Positions 38,120 through 50,093 of a stretch of DNA of 64,000 nt are shown piece by piece; position 1 is the first letter of the stretch, and each line of letters begins with the position of its first letter. Under the pieces are notes generated by a model that saw nothing but the letters and a program-made list of their open reading frames with translations, did not search any database and had not been told where the DNA came from. This stretch comes from Clavelina lepadiformis (lineage: Eukaryota; Chordata; Ascidiacea; Aplousobranchia; Clavelinidae), in the NCBI RefSeq assembly GCF_947623445.1, contig NC_135242.1, forward strand, positions 21,514,001 to 21,578,000. Reading direction: 5' to 3'. The position numbers were made by a program, and so were the translations under genes.

Positions 38120-39096
38120 TCTCGAACCGAACGTGATAATATCTTTCGTTGCTACAATGATTTGAATAACTGCTCCATTAAAAACCAATCATCATTTTTG
38201 TCGTAATACTTCGAAATTATATCGATGGCTAGAGCAAGCCACAAGCCGATGCGAATGAACATCTGTATTTGGCTCAGCATCTATTTATACACTCCATTTT
38301 TTATGAGCTGTGTGTAGTAATAACAAAGGATAATCTCTGTGTGTAGCATTTTGAGATCTTTTAATTCATCATATCACAAGTTTATTTACTTTGCATACGT
38401 TGCTTTTGTCACCTTAAGTTTCGATTTGTTGAGTTGCCTAAAGAATTAAACTGAAATGAAATTGCAAATAAAAAATGCTGCATACATTTGTTGCACTCAA
38501 CGCAATGAAGTTTAAGAAAGTAGAAGCAGTAAAAGATATTTAGACCGACAACCGCACGACCGACATTCAATACTAAAACACGGCTACAACAACAACCGCG
38601 ATATATTTAGCCTGTGTCTGGTATTAAAACTACACATTTTCAGATCTTAAATGAGCATTTTCTTGTGATATAAGCTGAATATATTCGTATTGCCAGCTCA
38701 TGATCTACATTACATTCTTTCCTTCTAAGTAAATTGTTTTCTTATAGACTGCGTATGTCTTTATCACCTGCTTGTATCAAGCACGTTTATGCTTGTGCGT
38801 ACCCTATAGGTTATAGGTTCATCAAAAGTATATTAATATAAGTTTTTATTGCTCATGGTTTACTTTGCGTTGACTGCTTACATATTGTCGCCGCAATTAA
38901 CACGTGATATTTAAAAAGTTAGAGCTGTAGAAGCCGTCTGCGCAATGACACAATATACAAGCCAATTTTGAGATAAATGTAAGCTATTAAGTGTTGAGTA
39001 ATTAATTTGACGGAATATGCATCAACCTTCATGACATACGATCGAATATGTTTATAACTTATGTTTGTAACATTACTTTCTAGTTAAGAGACAAGA
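38120..39096. other. Junction between the + strand array and the - strand genes
   Basis: Similarity to the A-gene 3' flank continues to 38506 and then stops. From 38507 to 39096 the sequence is unrelated to the array except for a 50-base stretch near 38745-38795 that recurs at 48575-48631. No coding exon is seen. The stop codons of A3 and C face each other across about 980 bases. Confidence 0.7.
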
Positions 39097-42000
39097 TTAA
39101 TTGACGTTGTCAGTTTTTTTATAAGTGACCGATAATTCGTTGAAGTTGTTATATGCAAAACGTCCGCCTACAGTATGAAGAATGGTAAGTGTGTTTCCGG
39201 TAGAAGTTACGCTAACGTTTCTTTCTGACCAAGTGGGACCAATAATATTGTAGAGGGAGGTATTTCTTTCCAAAACCTAAAACATAAAGTTTAATTCATA
39301 TTTAGGACAATTTAACATTAGGTATAGCTATGCACGTTTACATTAACAAAATCTTACTTTTATATGCAAATCATCAAAAACTTGCAAAACTTCAGGTTTG
39401 TTGGTTTATTTGTAAAAACATTTCTTACTTGAAGAGGTGCGTCAAAGTATGCCTTTGTAAATATTTCAAGTTGGACACGTGATTCTGGAGACGTTAGGAA
39501 GTTGTATTGACAATTTATTTTTCCTTTTATTCTTCTGAAGGGAAAATGAATGATCTTTTTATCCGACGTGGCAATGTACTCTTGCCTACAAACTGAATTA
39601 GAAATGTGTAAAATCATTAACATAACTATTAGGTAATATATATCTCATTGTACAGCATAATCGGCATGTTATACTTTTTAAGAGAATAACAGAAACTCTA
39701 ACTTTACATAAGTTTTGTTATGTTGACAACTGTTACATTTTTGCAATTCGCACAAAAAATAGCCAGTAACACCTTCTTTGATATTTCCAGCAAAATTGTC
39801 CAATCCATCGTTTGAATGGAAATAAATTCGAAGAACATCTTTCGATGATGTGAAACGCTGAGGTAGACTGAAATTACCTTCCAGCTTGGCAACTGTCTCC
39901 GTTCCATCTATTATCTGATGTTTACGATATCAAGCAAAACCGGGTTAAAATTACGCCAAAGCAGCTGTGAAAAAACATGTTAAGAGGTAAATAACGTTAA
40001 TGAAACAAAAACGAAGTCTAATCAAGCATAACTACCGTCATGTAGGTATTTGGACTTATGAAGTTTGCTTGTAAGATTTTGAAATCTATGCGTTTGAAAT
40101 AGTTTCCGGCCTGGAAATTCCAAAAGCTATCCTGACCACTCTCACATATCGACAAATTGCAAATTGCCTGAGATGAAATTATCCCTCCAAAAGCACCGGG
40201 GTTATTCCAACCATTGTTGACGACTATAAAGACGAACAGTCAACTATTCATAGAAACTGGAATGCACCAACACGCGAAACAAAATACGAAAAATGATTAA
40301 CATGCTGTACCCACTTTCTTTATACGATGCAACAAACCCTCTTGAGCCAAAGGGCAAATAACGACGAAGTCTAATTCTCACAAGATTTGAAGTTGATATG
40401 AGTGTTTGATTTGACCTTGATCCACTGTATTTGCCCAAATTTACCATCCGGTTGTAGATCTGAAATGTTGTGCTGTTTATGTTTCATAGCTTATAGTTAG
40501 TGGAACAAAGAATAAAACGTTCAAAAACATCATAAAAAGAGTTTAATTCAGTTGACATCGGCAAAACTAGCGATAAGTTATCAACTTAAAATCAAAAAAT
40601 AAGCCGTACCCCTAAGGCTTCGCGTTCATCAACCAAATCAATGTCCGTGATCGTCAATAAAATTTGTTTGCCAGAGGAAGCGATGATTATCCACTCACAA
40701 ATTTCAACCTCCAATCTAGTCCGGTTATTGTCTGAGATATCGTTTGTGTAACCAGGCGAGGAGAAAACTTGAAGAGTTTTGTTGGCGGCAAAAACAAAAT
40801 TGCATTTGGGCTTCCCTATGAAAGCAAAACAACGTTACATATTCACAAAATTGATTCTTAGAATAATATAAACCAAACGACATGAAAAGTTTATTTTAGT
40901 AAAACGAGCATTCTAGCACAAAATTGAAATTTGAACAACTTTAAAAATGAAAGTTATACATTGTTTAAATGTTGCCACGAAACCGCGGCTAGTAGCAGAG
41001 CGAGCCTTCGGTGCTATGTAATGAAGTTGGATTGTGCTGCCGGTTGATGTGAATCTATGTGTTTTGTTAACTTTCCCAGCACGACCAAAATATACGTCGT
41101 CACTGTATATCTGGAACGAAGTAAAGTATTAGTTGCTATTATGAAGTTTAATTTAGTTGAGAGATTCGTGTTGTATTCATTGAAGCTTTTAGGGGTCGAA
41201 TTTCATGTTACGGGAGTGCAATATAAGTAAAATATAAAAAGCATAGTAAACAACTAACTTGACCGAGTTGAATAAAAATCGTTTTGAAATTTTATTTTAC
41301 TTGAACGTATCCAGTTCTAGAAAAAGTTTTCAAAGTCATTCGTATCTTCTTGCCAGGTTGGGCGTGCAAAGTGTAAGTGCATCGTTGGTAAATATTTAAA
41401 GGAGAACCTTCGTAGTCAGGCGAGGCAAGTTTCATTGAAGCGGAACCGGTGAGATTGTAAGTGACGTTGCAAGGAACTATAGAATTTGCAGACATTTGGT
41501 AGTCAGGGTATAAGTGTACAAGTCAAGCTTTAACTTTTATCTTATCTTGAGCGTATTCTTTATGAAGTTATATAATCATTTGTCTTACACCTGTTGGACA
41601 CAAGATTAATATATCGGTTTATTTGTAAGAAAGTTACCCTGCTTGAAAGAGGCCCGATATCCAAACCAGTCGAAATTTCCTGGCTGAAAACTGATTGCCA
41701 AACGATTTTCACTTGATACATAGTTGTGATCTTCGTTACTAAATTCTTGTAAAAGTTTTGGACCGTCGTATATCTGTTAAACAACGTTAACGCATAATTG
41801 AAAAGAAATAAAAATACAAAAGTATTTTTTTAAACGATATTGCAGTATTTTCAATGTGACAGACGTTCAGCTATTTTGGTCTGAAGCTAAATTACAAATT
41901 TTTCATCGAAGATGAAATGTCAATTTACCTCCAACCAGTCGTACGGATATTCACTTTCTTGTTGATCTTGGCTACCGAAAGAAACGTTGAGTACGACTGC

Positions 42001-45000
42001 ATAGCCCGGTGAAGACCAAAAACTAGAAATACAATGATCCAGGCGATAACCGTTTTGATATTCTTGCTTGACTGTGACATTCTGCCGTGTGTCCGTGGCG
42101 TTATAATCGCCGCCACAAACGTAATGTTCTAAAGTAAACGGTTACCATATTAAAATTAAATACCAGCAATGTTAAAAAAGGTTAAAAGATGAATTAAAAT
42201 AGTTTGAAGTTAAAACAGCTTACACTCAGGTGGGAGAATTTACCTGTATAAAATGTTGCCCGAAAACCGTTCCCACTGACTGTGGAGTCTGAATGATATT
42301 TTATCGTCAAACTTCCATGCTGGGACCTGATCGGAATTACGCTCGCTTTTGCTATCGCGTAGTTCCCAAGATTTACTGGACCATCAAATACCTGTTTAGA
42401 GAAAAAAGGGAAGATTAATTATATAATCTAAGCTCAGTTATTTTTGTTAAAATCATGAGAATTTTACTTCGAGTTGTTCGCAGCAGATATTCATTTTTAT
42501 TCTTTCCAAATTCAAAACAACTTGACCGCCCCGTGCCCCTGTGATCGTCCACTGACAATCCATTTCTTGGCCAAATTTCTGCAGGATGGGTTCACGCGGA
42601 TACGCATATGTCGGCGCGTATATCATAACTCCTTCGTCTGACATATGTTGGTGCATGCAAACTAGACATAAAAAACTGCCGTAAAAACAATTTAAAATAT
42701 AAAGGTTTACAAAATGCAAGAAAAGTATCTGCACATGTTTTGAAGAAAACATTTACTTCTAAAAATACCGAATTAGTTGACCATTAGCGTCCTAAATCAT
42801 GAACGCACCATTATTGCGAGTAATTCGGAAACCTCTGCTCGCTCCACTCTCATCAGTGTGGTATCGGACCAAAATCTCTTTTGTGGTGGAATTAACTTCA
42901 AAAGTTCTGGTTACATTGCCAGAGAGTTTGGCAAGAACTGTCCAATCCGGACGATAAAGCTGAAAACCGAAAAGGATAAGTGCACTATAGTCTACTTCGA
43001 GTTATTCGAACCGTTTTAGTAGTGTGAGCTTAAAATGTCATTATATAGTGAAACCTCGTTAACTCGATTTCATTTAACTGGAAATTTCGAATAAATCAAA
43101 GTAATTTCATCGGTTTCTGTGAATCCTTTATTAAAATGCATCTAAATATTTAACGATAATTAGCAGTTTATTGAAGTATTCTACAGTAGTTTTCGGCTTT
43201 TCGACTAAGGTACAGTAAAATGCTTTAGTGGTTCCCAGCAGAGCATACTTAACGCTGTAGTTATCTCGAAACTAGTCCTAAAAAGATTCATTGTAACGTA
43301 AACCACATGTTGATATCGTTGGGTATTGGGTTGTTATAACCTAAAAAAGTCGAAGGATAACTATCTACATTTTAACTTCACGTTATGTCACCCACGAGGA
43401 CTCCATTGCATAGCATGTAAAACTCGACTGGAGGCTATCAAGATCTGATATATAAAGGTTTCAAGCAGATATACCCAATTTTATATAAGGTGAAAAGTGT
43501 AATGAGAACGTTTACAGCAACTATACTGAGTAAGATATAAAGACAGTTTGACAAGTGTAAGCTGACCCCAGAAAGGTTACATTTTTCTGTGATAACCTAT
43601 AGTAAGCTTTTCTAGCAGACTCAGTGGTGCAAGACCAAAAAGATTACAAGAGTCAGATGTTGCAAGCACCGTGTTTAATTATACATTACCACAACGTACA
43701 GTAGAGTACTCCTTTGAACAAATTTCTAAGTTGTCATCAATAGGGAACTACAACAAAATCTGTGTTAGTCGATTGTTACCTCCCATCAATCTATTGTGTC
43801 TTGTTTTTTTGCGGCCGAGTTTATCAACTTTAGGTAACTCGAAAAAATTTAATCGATCGTTCCCTTTAATTACAAGTAAATAACCGATCTTGCATTGTAC
43901 TGAATAAATGAAAATTTTATTTTTGTTCATTAAGTTATAACGTATTCAGGCTTTTTAGTTCTTACCGTTACAAAATCACAACAGCTTTCAGTATCGACTT
44001 CCACTTTTATTTTCTGTCCGAAAGTGCTCGGAGATTGGAGATGATACAAGCAGTCAAACTCATGATTTATCTGATCTGGGTAACCAGGTGAAGTTACTTC
44101 AGATACCTGAGTTCCAAAAGTTGGTAGCCATAGGCGGCAATTTTCTAAGATGAAATAACATTTAATATCATTGCTACTATTTAAATTTAAACGGAGAACT
44201 TTGGCAAATTAAAACTCAATCGAGTATAACGAAACGTCACCAAATTTCTCACCAGTTGAAGAACGCGGGAATATCTCATTATTGCAGTGGTCTACAGGCC
44301 AGAATAGTTGCGTCCCTCGCGTTACCATGTCAGGAAGAAGTCGAAGCCAGTTTGGAGGATGGCAGGTACTGCTTTTTGGAGAACAGCTTCCTGGTACTGA
44401 GCTAGAGTTGAATTAGAATAAAAAACAACTTTTGGTTATTGATGGGTTGCTAATTACATGTCCAGTTTACAACTTGCCGACAAAAAGAAACGCAGTAAAC
44501 ATCATGAACATGTGTGGAAGTGATAACGTCATATATAGGCCTAGTTAACCCCATTTTACTTATGTGCTGCTGAGACTCTGCCGCAGATCACATAATTCGG
44601 ATTTGTGCAAAAAGTACTGAAGCTACAGTACAGCTTTTAAAGTTTTTGACTTTTCCTGAAATATCTTCCTTTACAAGTTGATTGCAAAATCAAGCAAATA
44701 TAGTGTAAAATAATTAAGTAGTTATTGCGTAATTAATACTATTTGAAGCATGTATCTAACAATTTATGCTGCTTGAGGTAACGCATCACAGGGTAACGCA
44801 AAATTATGTAAGGCCAGTTCATTGTGACCTAAAAATTCATTAGTACCTCGTTAATTCATCAATAATCTTAAAATTACTAATCTTAAAAAAATTCATCAGT
44901 AATCTTAAAAACAGTAAGATCAATAGTTTATCTGGAAAAGGGTGTAAGGCTTAACGTAAATATGATATTAACCGCAGTTTACCAATAACTTACTTATAAC

Positions 45001-46425
45001 GTTTCATGTTAGCAATGTAGCATATGATATTTGACGGCCATTGTTGAAACAACGGCAGTTGTATCGCTGATATTTTTTGTGCTATAAACTCTAAATGAGT
45101 ATGGCTGTGTCTCAGTTACGGTTATAGCAATTTCAAAATATAATCAAGTAAAATAGAGGTAATATATAGGCTTTATTTTTCACTGTCTACCTGACACACA
45201 TCCAATGATCTTCCACAAAACCAAGTATTGAATCAAAATCCATGGTTCTTATTAAGTCCTTGAAATATTTTTCATGCAACAATCGAAGGCATTTCTTATA
45301 CATTTTATATAAAGTATTATTCTGGTGTAGACAAGTATTCCCATACGACGCATTGTTCCTTGTTCCTTCATATTAGACGTAATAAAATATGTTGTGTTAA
45401 AAAAATTTCGTTTGATATAAAAAGAACTTTAAAAGTACAAATTAATCCTGTAAAGTTTTATGATTGTTTAAATATGGTTTTGTTAGCTTTACTTTCAAAA
45501 ACATAAGAAATGGAATCTCTGTATTGTATTTCTTTCGTAATAAGAGGAACTTTATGTAACCTTGTTGTAGATTTGATTTAACTTTCTTTTGCTTTCCTCG
45601 TTTTATGCATTCAAATACAATTGGTAACAGAGTTGAGTTTGGTCGAAGCAATTGTTTGATACTTTTCTTCCAGCAGGCGGCAGTGTTGCGACCATAACCT
45701 TTACTGTATGATAAAAGATTAATGTGGCTATATACAGTAACGTAAAATGTTTAAAGAGATTAAAAGTTAAAATCAAAACGCGTTTCTGAAAGGAAAATTT
45801 ATAACGACCTTTACCCGCATGTTTCGTCTTCAGTTTTCTTGAACCATTTTGTGTCAAGAACTACAAAATCTACGATTGACTCCCAGGACTTATACATCTT
45901 TCCAGCCTGGAAAGACATTAAGCTTTCGTCAAAACAGAGCATAGTTTCAAGATTTTGGAATCTTAATCTATATTAATAACTGTCGTTGTGTTTATTTAAC
46001 AGAAATGCGTAAGTGCTTCCGACCTTCCTCGATAAACATCTGACTAAATTTGGTCTCAACTTGCGAGTTCGGTAAGATATGTCCTTCCGATTTCTTCTCA
46101 TATATTGTTGAAACCGGCAAGCTACAAATAAAATATCGTCATCAAACATTATTTTGGGAAGCAAAAATAAAAAATATAATGTTGGAAAACTTGAAAAAAA
46201 TCAATGAAGAAAATTACTAAAACTAGGAGAAATTATTTTTCAGTATTTTCGACTTGACCAATATAGTAGGAGTTGAACGATTTTTATTGGCAAAAATAAT
46301 ACTAGTAAGAGTAAAGCTGTTAATGCTGTTGACAAAAGTAACCAACCAATATTTAGCTTACCGTGACAAGCTGTAAGATAAAACATCAAAACAATTGCTA
46401 CAAGTATCCATTTATCAAGCTTCAT
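39097..46425 (-). CDS. Secreted multi-CUB protein C (1026 aa, seven CUB domains)
   Basis: Twenty exons in transcription order: 46425-46362, 46121-46024, 45906-45815, 45703-45561, 45365-45191, 44401-44253, 44144-43966, 42959-42809, 42661-42468, 42391-42244, 42128-41929, 41773-41638, 41476-41301, 41110-40960, 40815-40610, 40459-40315, 40223-40036, 39914-39773, 39592-39429, 39276-39097. They total 3081 bases, all in frame. A signal peptide (MKLDKWILVAIVLMFYL) is followed by the cysteine-rich domain to residue 240 (SIVDFVVLDTKWF, FVEDHWMC). CUB1 spans 241-350, CUB2 351-464 (ICCEQLEVFDG), CUB3 465-576, CUB4 577-685, CUB5 686-802, CUB6 803-912 and CUB7 913-1026. CUB6 and CUB7 have no counterpart in the A and B genes. 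The first exon of CUB4 is nearly identical in DNA to those of A and B although the rest has diverged. There is no membrane anchor. It should be secreted, with unknown function. Confidence 0.9.
43047..43905. mobile_element. Possible decayed pogo/Tigger-like element in intron 7 of gene C
   Basis: This fills most of the roughly 1-kb intron between exons 7 and 8. Near its left side is agtgaaacctcgttaactcg. Near its right side, on the other strand, is a related run with ttcgagttacc and gataaactcgg. These resemble pogo/Tigger termini, but the inverted repeats are poorly matched and no transposase frame remains. Limits are approximate. Confidence 0.3.
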
Positions 46426-47209
46426 TTTCAGTTCCTAACATTTACCACGGAACCGCTTGCATAAGTGATATATCTAACTCCTCAACGCTCTGCACGCTTT
46501 TAGGTACGCAATAACTTACCTGTAGTCAGAACACTTTCTTATCCCTACTGTCAGGAATGTGAAAGATTATAAAATATTTGTAAAATGGCTCTTTGAGGTA
46601 TTTTTGGTAACTGCGTGGGTGATTTCCATTTTGCAAACAGCCAAATTGTTAGGGCTGAATAGCTTTGTAAATTATCAACAACAGTAGACCGGAAATAATT
46701 CCACCAAAAAGGTCATATAGAACAATTAGTTGTAATACTAGTTTAATTACTGTACATTTATTAAAATACAATAACAATCGTCGAACTGTTTCAAAGGCAA
46801 TACGATTCCCGGTATTGCTCCACCATCATTGCCAACGAAATAGAGAACTTTCCCAGGTTACGTTGGTAGTTTATCTCACGCACATTGCCCTAACGTATTT
46901 TTCAGCTTAAAGCCATTACTGTTATGCATCTTTTTCCAATCCTTTCGTTTAAAAATATGACTCTGGGTACCTGCAGGTTAAGGCAGCAGGTATATTGCAC
47001 AACGTCATGGTTATTTTTACCTTTCCAATAAATCTGTTTAATTTAGAATTCTATATGTATGTTAAATTTTTCTTATTTTTCGAGAATTGCGTACAACTAG
47101 AACAACTACTGCAAGGAATAATCTCAATGCTAACAATTGCAATGCGTGTACTTCACACGACCAACGCTTAACTGCAATCGACGTGGGGTGATGCGTGTTG
47201 CACTACCTG

Positions 47210-48070
47210 GCATATTGAAATAAACTCCCCACATGCCACATACCGACTTCTGTCTTTCTGGTTATTGAGCGAGATGAACGGTGAAGGTTGATGAGGTTAA
47301 CGGCTATTTTTCGACGCTAAAAAATCTCATCCCAAGGCGTAATTATTGCTGATTTATGGTTAGCTATTAACGAATAAAAGTAACCTTCATATTGCCAGAT
47401 AAACAAATGATAATCTTTTAATTAGTTTTATTGGTTCGACTGTCAGAGCTATAAAAAGCCCGACGTATTGCCTAAACGTGGTTTATACGACTATTATATA
47501 CATATTGAGTTAACTGATTAAGAAAGTGATTGAGACAGAAATTATATAAATAGCACATCATGACGTATAGCGTTTATAGCAAGAATGCTCAAACACAACT
47601 TGCCCAAAGTGTAAATGTTGTAAGTAGGTAAACATTGAAAATTTGGGAGTTGGTCAGTTGAACTCGATTGAATATCAAATTGAATACAACCATTGAGATA
47701 TTCATCATATAATGTACGCAATCCAAGTGACTTGTTTGTCACATATCTCCCTGAGTTAACCTTGAATGAAAATGAAAGTTCAAAGAAAAATTAACTCGAA
47801 AAAGTTACAATAGCAGGTCTTAATAATTATAACAGACATTGATATATTTGTCACTTGATACACAGAAACACGTGAGTATCATATTCTCAAAGTTGTAGGT
47901 TTGATCCTCACGCGATACACCACTGATGACAAATGAGAAAATGCGTATTGCGTTATTGCAATAAACTATCCACTTGTTACATACCGACTGATGCGGACTT
48001 CTGTCGTTCTGGTTCTTGAACAAGATGACGATTGACGTTTGATGACCTTGATGGCTATACTTCGATGCGT
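47210..48070. repeat. Direct repeat pair upstream of gene C
   Basis: About 110 bases at 47210-47330 recur at 47960-48070. Both contain cacataccgact and then ttctgtc-ttctggtt, a gatga run, a gttgatga/gtttgatga run and a ttcgacgc/ttcgatgc end. The second copy lies just downstream, on the - strand, of the duplicated signal-peptide exon. The first copy lies upstream of gene C itself. The repeats may have taken part in duplicating the 5' end of a gene here. Confidence 0.5.
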
Positions 48071-48120
48071 CGATCTTATTCTAACAAAAAATATCGTTAT
48101 GTTCGTCTAACGAAAATTTT

Positions 48121-48357
48121 TAAGTGCAAGTGGATCGGGCCTTCAACGAGAAACATCTGACTAGGTTTGGTCTATTATATGAAACCATTATGTGGAATTG
48201 TTATTGAAATTGACCAGTACAGTAGGCTATAGTTTCAAAAATGTTTACAGGCCCAAAGTGCTTATTAAAATAACCAACTAACATTAAGCTTACCGTTACA
48301 AGCTTTAAAACAAAATTTCAAAACGAAAATAGCAAGAATCCATTTATCAAGCTTCAT
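48121..48357 (-). pseudogene. Orphan signal-peptide exon plus exon-2 fragment of a C-like gene
   Basis: On the - strand, 48357-48294 is 64 bases, exactly the length of exon 1 of A, B and C. It starts ATG and encodes MKLDKWILAIFVLKFCFKAC, very close to gene C exon 1, with an intact phase-1 donor (aacg/gtaagc). About 120 bases further on, 48175-48121 matches the end of gene C exon 2 and its donor side but lacks the conserved CRFQQ start. No further exons follow before gene C. It is a truncated duplicate, or possibly an alternative first exon for gene C about 1.9 kb upstream. Confidence 0.75.
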
Positions 48358-49134
48358 TCTTACGTTTTAACTCTGATCATAAAATCCATTTAAAAGTGGA
48401 AAACTTAACTCTGTTCTGGAAAGCCAATATTTTTAATGCTTGTTTGTTAGCTTATCTATGGTTATAAAAATACCTTCTTAACCCTATTGTCAGAAATTTA
48501 AAAGTTAAAAGAACATTATTAAATTTTTTATTTTTATTATTAAATTAAATTATAAGTAAATTAAAGTAAACTATTTTTTTATATAGACTGCGTATGTTTT
48601 TATCACCCGCTTGTATCAAGCACGTTTTTGCTAGAACACCTGTAAAAAGCAAGATGGCTTTCTGGTAAATGCGTGGTCAATGTTTCTTCTGCTAACGGTC
48701 GAAGGTTAAAGTGGAATAATTTTGTAAGTTTTCAACTGCATTTGAAAGGAAATAATTACGGCTACTAGATCATATTTTGCAATTGTTTGCAATAATTGTC
48801 CAATTGCTATATATTCATTATTTTGCAATAACGATCATTGAAATGTTCCAAACAAATTACGATTTCCTCTATTACACGACTATGTTTGAAAACGAATTTG
48901 TATGTAAATTTCACAGTCTGCGTAAAGAGTTATAGTCTAATGTAAAATGCCTCACATCTAATTTTTAACCTTAAAAATCACTGATACACCATGAATCGTC
49001 TTTACGCCTGCAAATATAGCTTTCTATGTAGATACTTGTGATTTTAAGTTTCAATGAGAGGAATGTCCAAATGTCCAGAGTAGACTGTAAGAAGCCTACA
49101 TTTAAATGAGTGTTTTATCGTCCTGGTTAAAGAC

Positions 49135-49290
49135 GTTGTGTATAATTTCTCAATAGTTTTACATATGATTTTAAACACCAATGACGTTGATAAAATAGAC
49201 AAAACAAAAGTCGTTGCAACAACTTAATTCAACTTTCAGAAAATTTGTCTTCGATTTTGAAAAGTTACATGGTAAGATTTGGTCATTTTC
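49135..49290. repeat. Dispersed repeat, copy 1
   Basis: About 155 bases match 59690-59865 in the same orientation, from a tataatttctca start to gattttgaaaag-tacatggtaag. No known family was recognised. The two copies lie 10.5 kb apart, downstream of D and of E respectively in their transcription direction. Confidence 0.6.
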
Positions 49291-50093
49291 CTATTGCCAT
49301 CTTGTCACTGTTAACGTTAACAGTGGCGATAACAACCGAGTATTAAAGATAGTTGCAAAATGCGGTCCACATGTTGTTTGGTGTGTATGGCATTTTTTTT
49401 GTTTTGCCTGACGAAAATCTTCGCTTGGCTTGAAGTTGGCAATTTTTACCACTCGTTGATTGTCAATCAACTTCCATCCACTCTTTTTTGTTTTTCCAGA
49501 TTAGTTGTGTTTCTTGTACACCAGTCAGCTAAGTTTTTACCTCTATTCACTTTTTATGAGTTACGTGTCTCCTTGCATATGTAGTCTACATCTTTGTCTG
49601 AAAGCTTATAACTTACTGTACAAATAAATTAAATGTTTACTAAGAAAAACTTTCTTCTATATGCAATGGGCGTTGCTTAGAGAACTGCACACTGTTATTT
49701 ACGAATTTATTTAGGACTCAAGACAACTTAACAGTTGGCACGTTTTCTAATACAGGTTGAGGTAATTGATGTATGATGACGTCGTCTGCGATTCCTTTTG
49801 ATTAAAACTGAAACAAGGGTTTCTATTCTTGACAAACTTTATTTTTTACGATGCGTATATATTTCGTATAATGGGAATATTTCAAGACAAATGTTCGTGA
49901 TCCAAGCAAGAATACACTTTTATGATTAGGTTGTGATGTGCAGTAAGTTTGTATTTTATAAGTTGAGATAAACTAAATTCAATTTTGCTTTTGAAGTAAA
50001 ATAATCACTTGAAATATTTACAGATGGATTTACGCAAGCGTGTTGTTTTGAGTTGACAAATTAATTTTGGTCTACTTATATAAGAATGGTATT

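Larger units (their letters stand above)
1..38506. repeat. Segmental tandem array, 2.5 copies of a ~15-kb two-gene unit
   Basis: The sequence at position 1 recurs at 15383 and again at 30371, and similarity continues through each interval. The periods are about 15.4 and 15.0 kb; two small transposons in copy 1 and one insertion in copy 2 account for most of the difference. Each unit carries the last two exons of a B gene, a whole A gene and all but the last two exons of the next B gene. Copy 3 stops matching at 38506 (matching cgcaat, then diverging) and so contains an A gene but no following B gene. Identity is patchy: some kilobases differ by about 1% and others by about 10%. Confidence 0.93.
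46426..50093. other. Intergenic region between C and D
   Basis: This 3.7-kb stretch contains a duplicated signal-peptide exon with part of exon 2 (48121-48357, - strand) and copies of three short dispersed repeats: 47210-47330 with 47960-48070, 48575-48631, and 49135-49290. No complete gene can be supported. Confidence 0.65.

Noticed and set aside
42777-43019. An 80-codon + strand frame antisense to exon 8 of gene C
   Set aside because: It is the shadow of a conserved CUB1 exon on the other strand; the - strand reading has splice sites and matches five paralogues.
45603-45857. An 84-codon - strand frame overlapping exons 3 and 4 of gene C
   Set aside because: It reads through the intron in the wrong frame. 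The exon-based model keeps the conserved family sequence on both sides.
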